Shown piece by piece: positions 1 to 7,433 of a stretch of 64,000 nt of DNA (its first letter is position 1; each line of letters starts with the position of its first letter). The stretch comes from an uncultured Anaeroplasma sp. (GTDB lineage: Bacteria > Bacillota_I > Bacilli_A > Acholeplasmatales > Anaeroplasmataceae): NCBI GenBank assembly GCA_945919465.1, contig CAMEJG010000004.1, positions 1 to 64,000 of the forward strand, read 5' to 3'. The position numbers and the translations under genes are program-made. Under the pieces are notes generated by a model. It searched no databases. It had not been told where the DNA came from and worked only from the letters and a program-made list of their open reading frames with translations.

Positions 1-125
1 TCGGTTGACTAAAATTAATTTAGAAGATAGAAGTTAGCATCTTATGACTTATAGTTATGAGAGGTTCAAATATATCTAATAAAATATATATAGTAATTAA
101 CTTGATTCTTCGTCCTTGTTTTAGA

Positions 126-148
126 GAATAGATGGTTTTCATCTATTC
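126..148. other. Perfect 9-bp hairpin
   Basis: GAATAGATG (126-134) pairs with CATCTATTC (140-148) around a 5-nt loop. No long T-run follows on the plus strand, so it is not a convincing plus-strand terminator. Its role is unknown; it could belong to a mobile-element end. Confidence 0.5.
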
Positions 149-201
149 AAAAATAAGGTACAACATCGTTGCCAACTAGTAGTTAATGAGGTGCCAGACA
201 T

Positions 202-234
202 GTTGAATGTGTTTGTACACTTTCTTTAAAAGAT
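202..234. repeat. Island spacer element, copy 1
   Basis: GTTGAATGTGT (202-212), 13 bases, then TTAAAAGAT (226-234). The same two blocks with one substitution and identical 13-base spacing occur at 6368-6400, after the second Fic gene. A related copy lies at 4813-4840. The conserved spacing argues against chance. Confidence 0.5.
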
Positions 235-571
235 GTCCACAATAAAAAATATGAAATTTAATTATTATTAATAATTAATAGTTGTGGATATGTCATTTTT
301 ACATTGACTTTAATATCATCTCATTAAATCCCTAAAATAAGCCTGAAAAATTGGAATTGAGAGGTATGCTGTAGATATGTGTGACACCTTAACTTAATAG
401 TAAATAACAAATAGCAATGCTCTTTGATTTAAAATTCAAATTTGCCTTTTATTTTTTTCTTCTGTACACATATTCTTTAATTTACATGCAAATCAATGAA
501 AGAAAATAACATTTTTTTTGTAAAATTTTAAAATCAACACTTTTCGACAAAAAAATCATTAATTTATTTTG

Positions 572-600
572 TTGACAAAACATAAATTATTGATTAAAAT
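572..600 (+). promoter_or_regulatory. Promoter of first Fic gene
   Basis: A consensus -35 TTGACA (572-577) is followed by a 17-base spacer and -10 TAAAAT (595-600). The expected transcription start near 607 leaves almost no leader before the AGAGG ribosome binding site at 608-612. Confidence 0.7.
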
Positions 601-620
601 ATAAAAAAGAGGTGTTTTTT

Positions 621-1814
621 ATGTGGAATGAATCTTTATATAAAATATATTTTATTGATAAAACTAAATTTAATGATTTATATGAAAAAAGATTTGAGTC
701 TGAAAATACATATAAGTTTAAATTTAATGTTCACAATAATCCTGCTTTTTTCTTTTATCACAAAGATATATTAAGAATGATATCCAATATTTCTTTTCTA
801 GATAAAAAAGTAACTAATATATTAAATGTTCTTCCTGCTTTAGCAAAAACATTATATATAAAAAAATCTTTAATAGATGAAATATTATATACTAACGAAA
901 TTGAAGGAATAATTAGTACAAGAAAAGAAATAAGTGAAATAATTGATACTATTAAAAACAATGAAAAGAGTAAACCTAATAAGATTCAAAGTTTAATTAA
1001 TAAATATTTGATGCTTATGGATAATCAACATGATGTTACTATTAATAATTGTAATGATGTTAGAGCGTTGTATGATGAACTAGTATTAGATGATATAATA
1101 GCGTATGATCCTAAATATAAACCTGATGGTGTCATATTTAGAGCTAATTCTGTTCAAGTTTTAAATGAGGTTTCTGGAAAGGTCATGCATGAAGGAGTAA
1201 TGCCAGAAGCTAAAATAATTGATATGATGTCAAATATCATAAATTTTTTAAATGATGAATCAGTTGAGCCGGTAATTAGAATTGCTATTTTTCACTATAT
1301 TTTTTCTTATATTCATCCTTTTTATGATGGAAATGGAAGAACTAATAGGTATATATCATCGTTATATTTAAAAATGACATATAATCCAATAATTGCTTTT
1401 AGATTAAGTCTGACAATTAAAGAAAATAAAAAACAATATTATGATGCATTTGATCATACTAATAGTAAATATAACAAAGGAGATATTACTACATTTGTAT
1501 ATGAATTTATTGATATCATTGTAAAAGCTTATGAAAAAACATATGATTATTTAATGATAAAACAAAGCGAATTGAATGATGCTTTAAATAAATTATCAGA
1601 TATGGAACTTACTAATCAAGAAAGAAATACTCTATGGTTGTTATATCAAACTGAAATTTTTAAGGGTGAAAAGGTTAATATTAAAGATATTTCTACGTTT
1701 ATCGAAGCATCTGAACCAACCACAAGAAAAGTACTTATTTCGTTACTTAATAAAAAGTTGATAAAAGAAGAAAAACAAGCCAAATATAAAGTATATTCAC
1801 TTGATTCTAATTAG
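621..1814 (+). CDS. Fic-domain protein with C-terminal winged helix
   Basis: This is a 397-residue Fic-family protein, probably transferring AMP from ATP to a protein hydroxyl. The active-site motif is HPFYDGNGRTNR (H232-R243), a full match to HxFx(D/E)GNGRxxR. An inhibitory-helix motif TNEIEG (91-96) fits [S/T]xxxE[G/N] and lies N-terminal to the Fic core, as in class II Fic proteins that restrain themselves in cis. Residues about 335-397 look like a winged helix, suggesting DNA binding or autoregulation. ATG 621 is preferred over GTG 612 because AGAGGTG lies 6 bases upstream of it. The gene stands alone with its own promoter at the left edge of the island. The target protein cannot be inferred. 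Confidence 0.88.
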   Translation: MWNESLYKIYFIDKTKFNDLYEKRFESENTYKFKFNVHNNPAFFFYHKDILRMISNISFLDKKVTNILNVLPALAKTLYIKKSLIDEILYTNEIEGIISTRKEISEIIDTIKNNEKSKPNKIQSLINKYLMLMDNQHDVTINNCNDVRALYDELVLDDIIAYDPKYKPDGVIFRANSVQVLNEVSGKVMHEGVMPEAKIIDMMSNIINFLNDESVEPVIRIAIFHYIFSYIHPFYDGNGRTNRYISSLYLKMTYNPIIAFRLSLTIKENKKQYYDAFDHTNSKYNKGDITTFVYEFIDIIVKAYEKTYDYLMIKQSELNDALNKLSDMELTNQERNTLWLLYQTEIFKGEKVNIKDISTFIEASEPTTRKVLISLLNKKLIKEEKQAKYKVYSLDSN

Positions 1815-2189
1815 TGGATATCTTTTTTGCAACAAATGTTCTACCGTTGAGACCGTATGTCTGCTAGAACGGAAATAGTCAGTAAAATCAAGGGGTTCAT
1901 GGGATAATCAATCATGCAGTTTCGTGTGTTTTAAGTCTGTGGGAACAGAAATAGCACTTTTGTTTACCCTGCAATATGTATGTTTTGCCTGAAAGGTTTA
2001 ACTATATATCATATTTTCATATACTATTATAGTTTCAGATATTACGGAAGTTTTGAAATGGAGAAAATAATTATCCGTTTTATTAATGGAATGGAGATAT
2101 AGTTTGATTGAGAGTAATAGATTAGCTGGCTGACTAGGATCAATGATCTGAGTCGGCTTCTTAATATTTTGAGAAAAATAAAGTTTAAA
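1815..2189. other. Non-coding spacer between Fic gene and macrolide module
   Basis: No supported gene. The left part (1838-1872) folds into an imperfect stem-loop. The segment up to about 2000 is richer in G+C than the surrounding DNA, suggesting a different origin. The short minus-strand frame at 1998-2210 has no recognisable content. Confidence 0.5.
1838..1872. repeat. Structured spacer element flanking the macrolide module (left)
   Basis: GTTCTA (1838-1843) pairs with TAGAAC (1865-1870), with inner AGAC/GTCT pairing; an alternative CCGTT/AACGG pairing is also possible. The words AGACC, TATGT and TAGAACG recur in the same order in the right-hand spacer at about 4787-4837. This suggests related sequences on both sides of the module. 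Confidence 0.4.
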
Positions 2190-2246
2190 TTGACGTAATT
2201 TTGCATACATGTTATTATAAAAACAAATAAATATTTTGTTTTTATA
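2190..2246 (+). promoter_or_regulatory. Promoter and predicted TetR operator of the macrolide module
   Basis: TTGACG (2190-2195), a 17-base spacer and an extended -10 (TG at 2210-2211, TATTAT 2213-2218) make a strong promoter. A perfect 12-bp inverted repeat, TATAAAAACAAA (2216-2227) and TTTGTTTTTATA (2235-2246), begins inside the -10 and covers the transcription start. That is where a TetR repressor would bind to block its own operon. AAGGAGGGAG follows as the ribosome binding site. Confidence 0.65.
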
Positions 2247-2274
2247 TTTATAAAGTAAGGAGGGAGTTTAGGTT

Positions 2275-2876
2275 ATGGCAAAATTTACAGAGTTAGAAAA
2301 AGAAAGAATTCGAGAAGAATTGATTGAAGTAGCCTATCGTTTTTTTATAGATAAAGGATTTAAAAGTACTTCTATTGAAGATATTACTTCATCAGTTGGA
2401 ATTGCAAAGAGTTCTTTTTATATATTTTGCGAATCAAAAGAAATGCTATATATGGAATTGTTAGCACGTGAGGGAGAACAAATTGAGAAACAGGTTTGAC
2501 CAGAGGTTATGGCAGCTAAGGATATATATATACAGCTATAAAGACATATTTAAATAAAATGTCAATGGAATTGGAATCAAAAATATTAACCCAAAGGCTG
2601 ATTTATGACCTGGAAGAATACAATATCGTATCAAGAAAACTAAATCCACAATACATCGGTTCTGAAAGTCTGAGAAGTATTGTTCCACTAATGGAATTTA
2701 TTAAGACACGACAAGACTCTAAGGAGATTATTGATGAAGATCCAAACGTTATAGCTGGAGTTTTAAGGGCTGCTTTACTAATAGGTTCTCAAAAGAGAGA
2801 TTTACAGCAATATAACTATGTAAGGGTTAGAGATTTATTATTTGAAGCTGCTGCTAACCAAATTATTCGGACTTAA
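2275..2876 (+). pseudogene. TetR-family repressor, broken by a stop and a frameshift
   Basis: The N-terminal part (2275-2499) is a typical TetR DNA-binding domain with the helix-turn-helix around residues 30-55. It ends at an in-frame TGA (2497-2499). The downstream reading frame resumes the same protein but in another phase, continuing as a TetR C-terminal domain to 2876. Removing one AT from the ATATATATATA run near 2522-2532 would restore the frame, so the frameshift looks like dinucleotide slippage. TGA is a stop elsewhere in this window (for example at 3769 and 12131), so reassignment to Trp is unlikely. Loss of this repressor would probably leave the two downstream genes constitutively expressed. 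The truncated 74-residue DNA-binding domain could still be made. Confidence 0.82.
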
Positions 2877-2929
2877 TTGAATATAGGTAAAGATATTATC
2901 GACAGAAAGCAGAAAAGTGGTGATAAGTT

Positions 2930-3769
2930 ATGACAGAAAAAATAATTCGTTTTAATGATGTTCATATCTGTACTGAAAGTTTTGGAGAAATTAATAATCC
3001 AACGATCTTGTTAATTATGGGAGCTACTGCATCAATGATTTATTGGGAAGAAGAGTTTTGTAAGAGACTAAGTAACCAAGGATTTCACATTATACGATAT
3101 GACAATAGAGATGTAGGCAAGTCAATTACTTACGAATATGGCCATCCAGAGTATACCTTTGAGGATTTGGCTGATGATGCAATCCAAGTTCTAGATGCCT
3201 ATAAGGTTGATAAGGCCCACATAGTTGGTATGTCTATGGGTGGAATAATTACGCAGATAATAGCACTTAAACATCCAAGCAGGGTTCTTACTATATCATT
3301 AATTATGACATCAAATTTCGATTCTAGTCTTCCCAAAAAGGATAATAAAGTAACTAAGGCCTTAAGTGAGCTAAAAATCAGAAACTGGCAAGACAAAGAT
3401 GAAGTGGTAGAGTGTTTTATCAAAAAAAGCAAAGTTCTTATAGGATCAAAACATATATTTGATGAAGAGAAGATTAGGAGACTGAATGAAGAAGAATTTG
3501 ATAGAGCTATTAATTTGCAGAGTATGGAGAATCATGGATTTATTAAAGGCTGGGGTTCGTATTTGTCTAGAACCAATGAAATCAATGCTCCTACATTGGT
3601 AATTCATGGAACAGAAGACACTATTATTCCCTACGAGCATGGAATTCATCTTTCCGAAGTGATACCAAATGCAGTATTGGTTACCTTAGAGGGTACAGGG
3701 CATGAGCTTCACCATAATGATTGGGATGAAATTATTAATGCTATATCAAAGCATGCAACAAATTTATGA
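2930..3769 (+). CDS. Alpha/beta hydrolase, possible macrolide esterase
   Basis: This 279-residue serine hydrolase has a nucleophile elbow GMSMGG (S102), a conserved RYDNRDVGKS segment (56-65), a plausible acid D230 in GTED and a catalytic H258 in GTGHEL. It sits 29 bases upstream of an Mph(B)-like macrolide phosphotransferase, behind the same promoter and TetR gene. Known EstT-type macrolide esterases belong to this fold and cluster with macrolide resistance genes, so hydrolysis of a macrolide lactone is a reasonable inference. Family membership is certain; the macrolide substrate is inferred only from context. A proline iminopeptidase or other esterase role remains possible. There is no signal peptide, so it acts in the cytoplasm. 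Confidence 0.75.
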   Translation: MTEKIIRFNDVHICTESFGEINNPTILLIMGATASMIYWEEEFCKRLSNQGFHIIRYDNRDVGKSITYEYGHPEYTFEDLADDAIQVLDAYKVDKAHIVGMSMGGIITQIIALKHPSRVLTISLIMTSNFDSSLPKKDNKVTKALSELKIRNWQDKDEVVECFIKKSKVLIGSKHIFDEEKIRRLNEEEFDRAINLQSMENHGFIKGWGSYLSRTNEINAPTLVIHGTEDTIIPYEHGIHLSEVIPNAVLVTLEGTGHELHHNDWDEIINAISKHATNL

Positions 3770-3798
3770 ATAAAAATTTTTAGACAGGAGTGATTTGA

Positions 3799-4707
3799 AT
3801 GAGTAAAGATATGAAACAAGTTATAGAAATAGCTAAAAAACATAATCTTATTCTAAAGGAAGAAACAATGCAGTTTAATGAATCCGGACTTGATTTTCAA
3901 GTTGTATTTGCTCTAGATGAAAGTGGAGTAGATTGGGTTCTTAGATTGCCTAGGCGTGAAGATGTTATGCCTAGAACAAGGGTAGAAAAACAAGCATTAG
4001 ATTTAGTTAATCAGTATGTTAAATATTTTCAGGCACCAAACTGGATTATTTACACAGATGAGCTAATAGCATACAAGAAGTTAGATGGTGTGCCAGCAGG
4101 AACCATTGATCATAATATCGGAAATTATGTTTGGGAGATAGATATTAACAACGTTCCACCATCATTTCACATGTCTCTTGGAAGAGTGTTAGCAGAGCTT
4201 CATAGCATACCTAGTGATAAAGCTACAGAATTTGGACTAATAGTGCAAACACCTGAAGAAGCGAGAAAATCAATGAAGCAGCGTATGAATGATGTAAAAA
4301 CAAAATTCGGTGTAGGTGAGAAATTATGGAATAGATGGCAGTCATGGGTTAATGATGATGAAATGTGGCCAAAGAAAACTGGACTGATTCATGGAGATGT
4401 TCATGCCGGACATACCATGATTGATAAAGAAGCTAACGTGACTGGATTGATCGACTGGACTGAAGCTAAGGTAACAGATATTTCAAATGACTTTGTTTTC
4501 AACTACAAGGCTTTTGGAGAAGAAGGATTAGAAGCTCTGATAATTGCTTATAAAGAAGCTGGGGGTTATTACTGGCCTAAAATGAAAGAGCATATTATTG
4601 AACTGGTCGCTGCATATCCGGTTTCAATTGCTGAGTTTGCAATAGCATCTGGTGTTGAGGAATATGTTCAAATGGCGAAGAAGGCATTGGAAATAGACAA
4701 TGTTTAA
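3799..4707 (+). CDS. mph(B)-like: Macrolide 2'-phosphotransferase, Mph(B)-like
   Basis: This 302-residue kinase inactivates macrolides by phosphorylating the desosamine 2'-hydroxyl. It has the aminoglycoside/macrolide phosphotransferase catalytic loop HGDVHAGHT with D200, and the metal-binding segment [12 protein letters not shown] with D219. From memory, the sequence follows Mph(B) nearly end to end with the same length, for example [13 protein letters not shown] and [18 protein letters not shown]. It is the third gene of the macrolide module, with AGGAG 9 bases upstream of ATG. Base composition is visibly richer in G+C than chromosomal neighbours, consistent with horizontal transfer. Family confidence is very high; the exact allele needs database comparison. 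Confidence 0.93.
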   Translation: MSKDMKQVIEIAKKHNLILKEETMQFNESGLDFQVVFALDESGVDWVLRLPRREDVMPRTRVEKQALDLVNQYVKYFQAPNWIIYTDELIAYKKLDGVPAGTIDHNIGNYVWEIDINNVPPSFHMSLGRVLAELHSIPSDKATEFGLIVQTPEEARKSMKQRMNDVKTKFGVGEKLWNRWQSWVNDDEMWPKKTGLIHGDVHAGHTMIDKEANVTGLIDWTEAKVTDISNDFVFNYKAFGEEGLEALIIAYKEAGGYYWPKMKEHIIELVAAYPVSIAEFAIASGVEEYVQMAKKALEIDNV

Positions 4708-4765
4708 GCTGTATACTATTTGGCGAAAGGAATCCCCGGGGTAAAAAACGCATAAATTACCCCAT

Positions 4766-4840
4766 TGACAACTAGACTTGTTAAATTGTATAAGACCTAT
4801 GTGTAGACGCATGTTGAGTGTGTCACATTACTAGAACGTA
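4766..4840. repeat. Island spacer element, copy 2
   Basis: GTTGAGTGTGTC (4813-4824) is identical over 12 bases to 6368-6379 and has one substitution from 202-212. Thirteen bases after GTTGAGTGTGT comes a degenerate match to the second block (CGTAAGAAAGAT). The preceding TTGACAACTAG resembles TTGCCAACTAG near 173-183. It therefore looks like another diverged copy of the spacer element. Confidence 0.45.
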
Positions 4841-4959
4841 AGAAAGATAGATAAAAGATGAAAAAAGTGGCTCCACGACTGGATTTTTCTGGTTCTTTAA
4901 ATAAATAGATGTATTTAAAAAATCAAGCTTTAAAAAAATCGATGTAATAACTTTAAATT

Positions 4960-4996
4960 AATCGATGTATTCTGATATGAGTACATCGATTTTTCT
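4960..4996 (+). terminator. Terminator-like hairpin
   Basis: AATCGATGTA (4960-4969) pairs perfectly with TACATCGATT (4982-4991) around a 12-base loop, and TTTT follows. A third copy of ATCGATGTA lies just upstream near 4939. It may end transcription of the macrolide module or be part of a mobile-element end. Confidence 0.45.
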
Positions 4997-5018
4997 TTGT
5001 GATATATAAAAATTTATA

Positions 5019-5192
5019 TTATAACTTTATAGGTACATCATTATTTTTGACATACATAATACGGTTTCTTAGTCTAGAAAAATTTGTAAAACCATAAGCA
5101 TGTCTAATGATAGTTTTTATATCGCTGTTAGCACGTTCCATTCCACCATTACTTATTACATGGGTTATCAGTTGATGAATTCCTGCAATTCC
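5019..5192 (-). pseudogene. ISL3-family transposase remnant (C-terminus)
   Basis: Read on the minus strand, this frame ends with a stop at 5019 and encodes a transposase tail containing SNGGMERANSDIKTI, then RHAYGFTNFSRLRNRI. This matches the SNGxxExxNxxIK plus YGFxNFxxxRxRI ending of ISL3-family (DDE) transposases. An in-frame stop at 5193-5195 and lack of upstream coding sequence show that only about 57 residues survive. It marks past insertion-sequence activity between the macrolide module and the second Fic gene. Confidence 0.75.
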
Positions 5193-5271
5193 TTAATAGT
5201 TGATATAAAGATTTGTGAAAATTATTAGTTAAAAAAGCTTTCTAAAAGCAAAATTCTGCTAATTTATAAAA

Positions 5272-5360
5272 ATGTATAACAAATCTATTAAAAATGTTAG
5301 ATATATTATAGAATCTGTTATATAATATATGTATAACAAAAATATAAAATAGTTATACAT
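5272..5360 (+). promoter_or_regulatory. Promoter and repeated operator of second Fic gene
   Basis: A -10 TATAAT lies at 5321-5326 with a weak -35 (TTAGAT, 5297-5302). Directly after it, ATGTATAAC (5329-5337) and GTTATACAT (5352-5360) form a perfect 9-bp inverted repeat spanning the transcription start. A third, direct copy of ATGTATAAC lies at 5272-5280. Three half-sites suggest binding by a dimeric repressor, perhaps the Fic protein's own N-terminal region. Confidence 0.5.
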
Positions 5361-5374
5361 GTGGTGGTGTACTT

Positions 5375-6289
5375 ATGCAAGAATTATTAAAAGAGAAAAA
5401 AGAAATAGAAAGTAGATTAAATAGCCTATTATATGGGACTGTACAAATTAGAGAAAAAGAGGATAAAAGATATATATATTTAGTTTATAGAGAATCCGGA
5501 ATATTAAAAAGCAAGTATGCTGGTGTTTATTCAGATGAATTATATAATCTTATATTAAATAATAATAAAATTGTTAAAGAATATAAAAAGCGATTAAAAC
5601 AAATTAATAAAGAGCTTGATCAATATGCTAAGCAAGATGATGTATTTAATGATAATGTTGAAACATGTATCGCAATTGCAAAAAGAAATTTAGTTGATTA
5701 TATTTATAAACAATCTATTCTTGAAGGAATTGCTACTACATATTCTGATACAGAAACTATTGTTAATGAGGGTATTGCCAATAATATGAATGCAGAAGAT
5801 GTTACTAAAATATTAAATTTGAAGCATTCATGGAATTTTATCTTGGATAGAGATGTATTATCATATCCAACGAATTATGCAATTCTTTGCGAGATTAATC
5901 ATTTGGTTGAAGAAGGAATATCAACTTTATCTGGACATATAAGGAGATTACCTGTAAGTATTGGAGGGTCTGCGTATATTCCGCCAATACCTTTAGAATA
6001 TCAAGTAAAAGAAGAACTTAATGAACTTTTAAGTAAAGATATTTCTATAGATACAGGTGTAGAACTTGTTTTATATGTAATGAAGAAGCAATTGTTCATT
6101 GATGGTAATAAAAGAACTGCAATAATATTTGCTAATCACTACTTAATAAGAAATGGTTTAGGTATTGTTGTTATACCAGCTGAATGTGTTAAAGAGTATA
6201 AAAAACACCTCATCAATTATTATGAAGATTCTGATTTAGAGTCAATCAAAGTATTTTTAAAAGAAAAATGTTGGATTAAGATAAATTAA
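5375..6289 (+). CDS. Fic/Doc-like protein lacking the catalytic histidine
   Basis: This 304-residue protein carries a degenerate Fic motif, QLFIDGNKRTA (Q239-A249), where the usual HxFx(D/E)GNxR catalytic His is replaced by Gln (codon CAA). Asp243, Asn245 and Arg247 remain. QSILEGI (113-119) is close to the inhibitory [S/T]xxxE[G/N] motif. The N-terminus (about 1-55, with YIYLVYRESG and LKSKYAG) resembles the short conserved module of the small protein at 40831-41163. With no catalytic His it may use another chemistry, such as phosphocholine or phosphate transfer, or act as a regulator. It starts at ATG 5375 behind GTGGTGGTG and has its own promoter. The call of a Fic-fold protein is firm; the activity is unknown. 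Confidence 0.78.
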   Translation: MQELLKEKKEIESRLNSLLYGTVQIREKEDKRYIYLVYRESGILKSKYAGVYSDELYNLILNNNKIVKEYKKRLKQINKELDQYAKQDDVFNDNVETCIAIAKRNLVDYIYKQSILEGIATTYSDTETIVNEGIANNMNAEDVTKILNLKHSWNFILDRDVLSYPTNYAILCEINHLVEEGISTLSGHIRRLPVSIGGSAYIPPIPLEYQVKEELNELLSKDISIDTGVELVLYVMKKQLFIDGNKRTAIIFANHYLIRNGLGIVVIPAECVKEYKKHLINYYEDSDLESIKVFLKEKCWIKIN

Positions 6290-6293
6290 ATAT

Positions 6294-6335
6294 GACAGCA
6301 TGATAGTTAAGAATGTGTATGAAGTTGATATGTTT
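6294..6335. repeat. Post-Fic repeat, copy 1
   Basis: This 42-base segment starts 5 bases after the second Fic gene. It aligns with 7434-7474, which starts 16 bases after the third Fic gene, at about 36 of 42 positions, sharing AGCATGATAG and AATGTGTAT. Its right part begins an imperfect 9-bp hairpin (6323-6331 with 6351-6359, one mismatch). Confidence 0.6.
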
Positions 6336-6367
6336 CGGTGGTGGTTTTGAATACCAACTGATATACC

Positions 6368-6400
6368 GTTGAGTGTGTCGTTCTATTATCCTTAAAAGAT
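6368..6400. repeat. Island spacer element, copy 3
   Basis: GTTGAGTGTGT (6368-6378), 13 bases, then TTAAAAGAT (6392-6400). This is the same layout as 202-234 upstream of the first Fic gene. Confidence 0.5.
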
Positions 6401-6437
6401 ATTTATTAAAGTAATAATATTAGGAATATTTCAATTA

Positions 6438-6506
6438 TTATCGGCAAAATATAAAGAAAATGGAATGCTTATTTTTGTTGTATAAAATGCCGATAAATGA
6501 TAAAAT
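6438..6506 (+). promoter_or_regulatory. Promoter and long-spaced dyad of third Fic gene
   Basis: TTATCGGCA (6438-6446) and TGCCGATAA (6488-6496) are a perfect inverted repeat 41 bases apart. The right arm sits between a -35 TTGTAT (6478-6483) and a -10 TAAAAT (6501-6506). The downstream protein begins with a helix-turn-helix, so autorepression through these half-sites is plausible. Confidence 0.5.
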
Positions 6507-6527
6507 ATTACCGAGGTTGGTGATAAG

Positions 6528-7418
6528 ATGAAATATCTATCAGTAAAAGAAATTGCAAATATATGGAATGTTTCAGAAAGAAGTGTAAGAGATTACTGTA
6601 ATAAAGGAAGAGTAGAAGGTGCGATTTTAGAAGGTAAAACTTGGCATATTCCTGCAAACGCTCCAAAACCAATAAGACAAATTAGACATAGTTTAAAAGA
6701 AGTGAATCTACTTGATATTCTAAAAAGAGAAAAAGAAGGAAAATTAAGTGGTGGTATATATCATAAAATTCAAATTGAAATGACCTATAATTCTAATCAT
6801 ATTGAAGGAAGCAAATTAACTCATGATCAAACAAGATATATTTTTGAAACAAAAACTGTTGGTGAAGATTTTAAAAATATACTGGTTGATGATATTATTG
6901 AAACATCTAACCATTTTAGATGTATTGATTTAGCTATAGATGCAGCAAAAACTAAGTTATCAGAATCATTAATTAAACAGTTTCATTATATTTTAAAAAA
7001 TGGGACTTCAGATTCTTTTAAGACTTGGTTTAAAGTTGGTAATTATAAGATGATTGAAAATGAGGTTGGAGGAATAGAAACAGCAAATCCTTCTTTGGTA
7101 AAAAATGAAATGAAGGATTTATTAACATGGTATAATTCACTACCCAATATTACAATTAATGAAATAATTGAATTTCATTATCGTTTTGAAATCATTCATC
7201 CATTTCAGGATGGTAATGGTAGAGTTGGTAGATTAATAATGTTTAAGGAATGTTTAAAGCATAATATAGTTCCTATTTTAATAACTGATGAATATAAATC
7301 GTTTTATTATAGAGGATTAAAAGAATGGAAGAATGAACCTGGTTACTTAATTGATACTTGTTTAAATGGTCAAGATATATTAAAAAAATATTTAGATTAC
7401 TATAATATTAAATATTAA
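6528..7418 (+). CDS. Fic-domain protein with N-terminal helix-turn-helix
   Basis: This 296-residue protein starts with a short DNA-binding domain (residues 1-45, KEIANIWNVSERSVRDYC, excisionase/MerR-like). A Fic domain follows. The inhibitory motif SNHIEG (89-94) fits [S/T]xxxE[G/N], and the active site HPFQDGNGRVGR (H224-R235) is complete, so protein AMPylation is likely. It is the third Fic gene in 7 kb and has its own promoter and dyad. GAGGTTGGTG precedes ATG 6528. It may be a toxin that controls its own transcription; no separate antitoxin gene is seen. Confidence 0.87.
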   Translation: MKYLSVKEIANIWNVSERSVRDYCNKGRVEGAILEGKTWHIPANAPKPIRQIRHSLKEVNLLDILKREKEGKLSGGIYHKIQIEMTYNSNHIEGSKLTHDQTRYIFETKTVGEDFKNILVDDIIETSNHFRCIDLAIDAAKTKLSESLIKQFHYILKNGTSDSFKTWFKVGNYKMIENEVGGIETANPSLVKNEMKDLLTWYNSLPNITINEIIEFHYRFEIIHPFQDGNGRVGRLIMFKECLKHNIVPILITDEYKSFYYRGLKEWKNEPGYLIDTCLNGQDILKKYLDYYNIKY

Positions 7419-7433
7419 GCAAGGTACTTTAAT

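Larger units (their letters stand above)
1..571. other. Accessory intergenic region upstream of the first Fic gene
   Basis: No convincing reading frame was found in this stretch. It contains a perfect hairpin (126-148) and one copy of a spacer element that recurs downstream (202-234). The rest is AT-rich and unassigned. It is the left visible part of the accessory island; the true island boundary lies outside the window or cannot be recognised. Confidence 0.6.
4708..5018. other. Non-coding spacer right of the macrolide module
   Basis: No gene was found. It holds a spacer element related to those at 202 and 6368, a terminator-like hairpin at 4960-4996, and possibly the end of the insertion sequence whose transposase remnant starts at 5019. 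A short palindromic CCCCGGGG lies near 4734-4741. Confidence 0.5.

Noticed and set aside
1998..2210. Minus-strand 70-codon frame upstream of the TetR gene
   Set aside because: It covers the promoter, lacks a ribosome binding site and has no recognisable protein features.
2497..2499. TGA read as Trp (alternative genetic code as in mycoplasmas)
   Set aside because: Several intact genes end in TGA (for example at 3769, 12131 and 53764), tryptophan is encoded by TGG throughout, and no other gene needs TGA readthrough.
4960..4991. ISL3 terminal inverted repeat
   Set aside because: The hairpin is internal and symmetrical rather than a pair of distant ends, and no matching second end was found.
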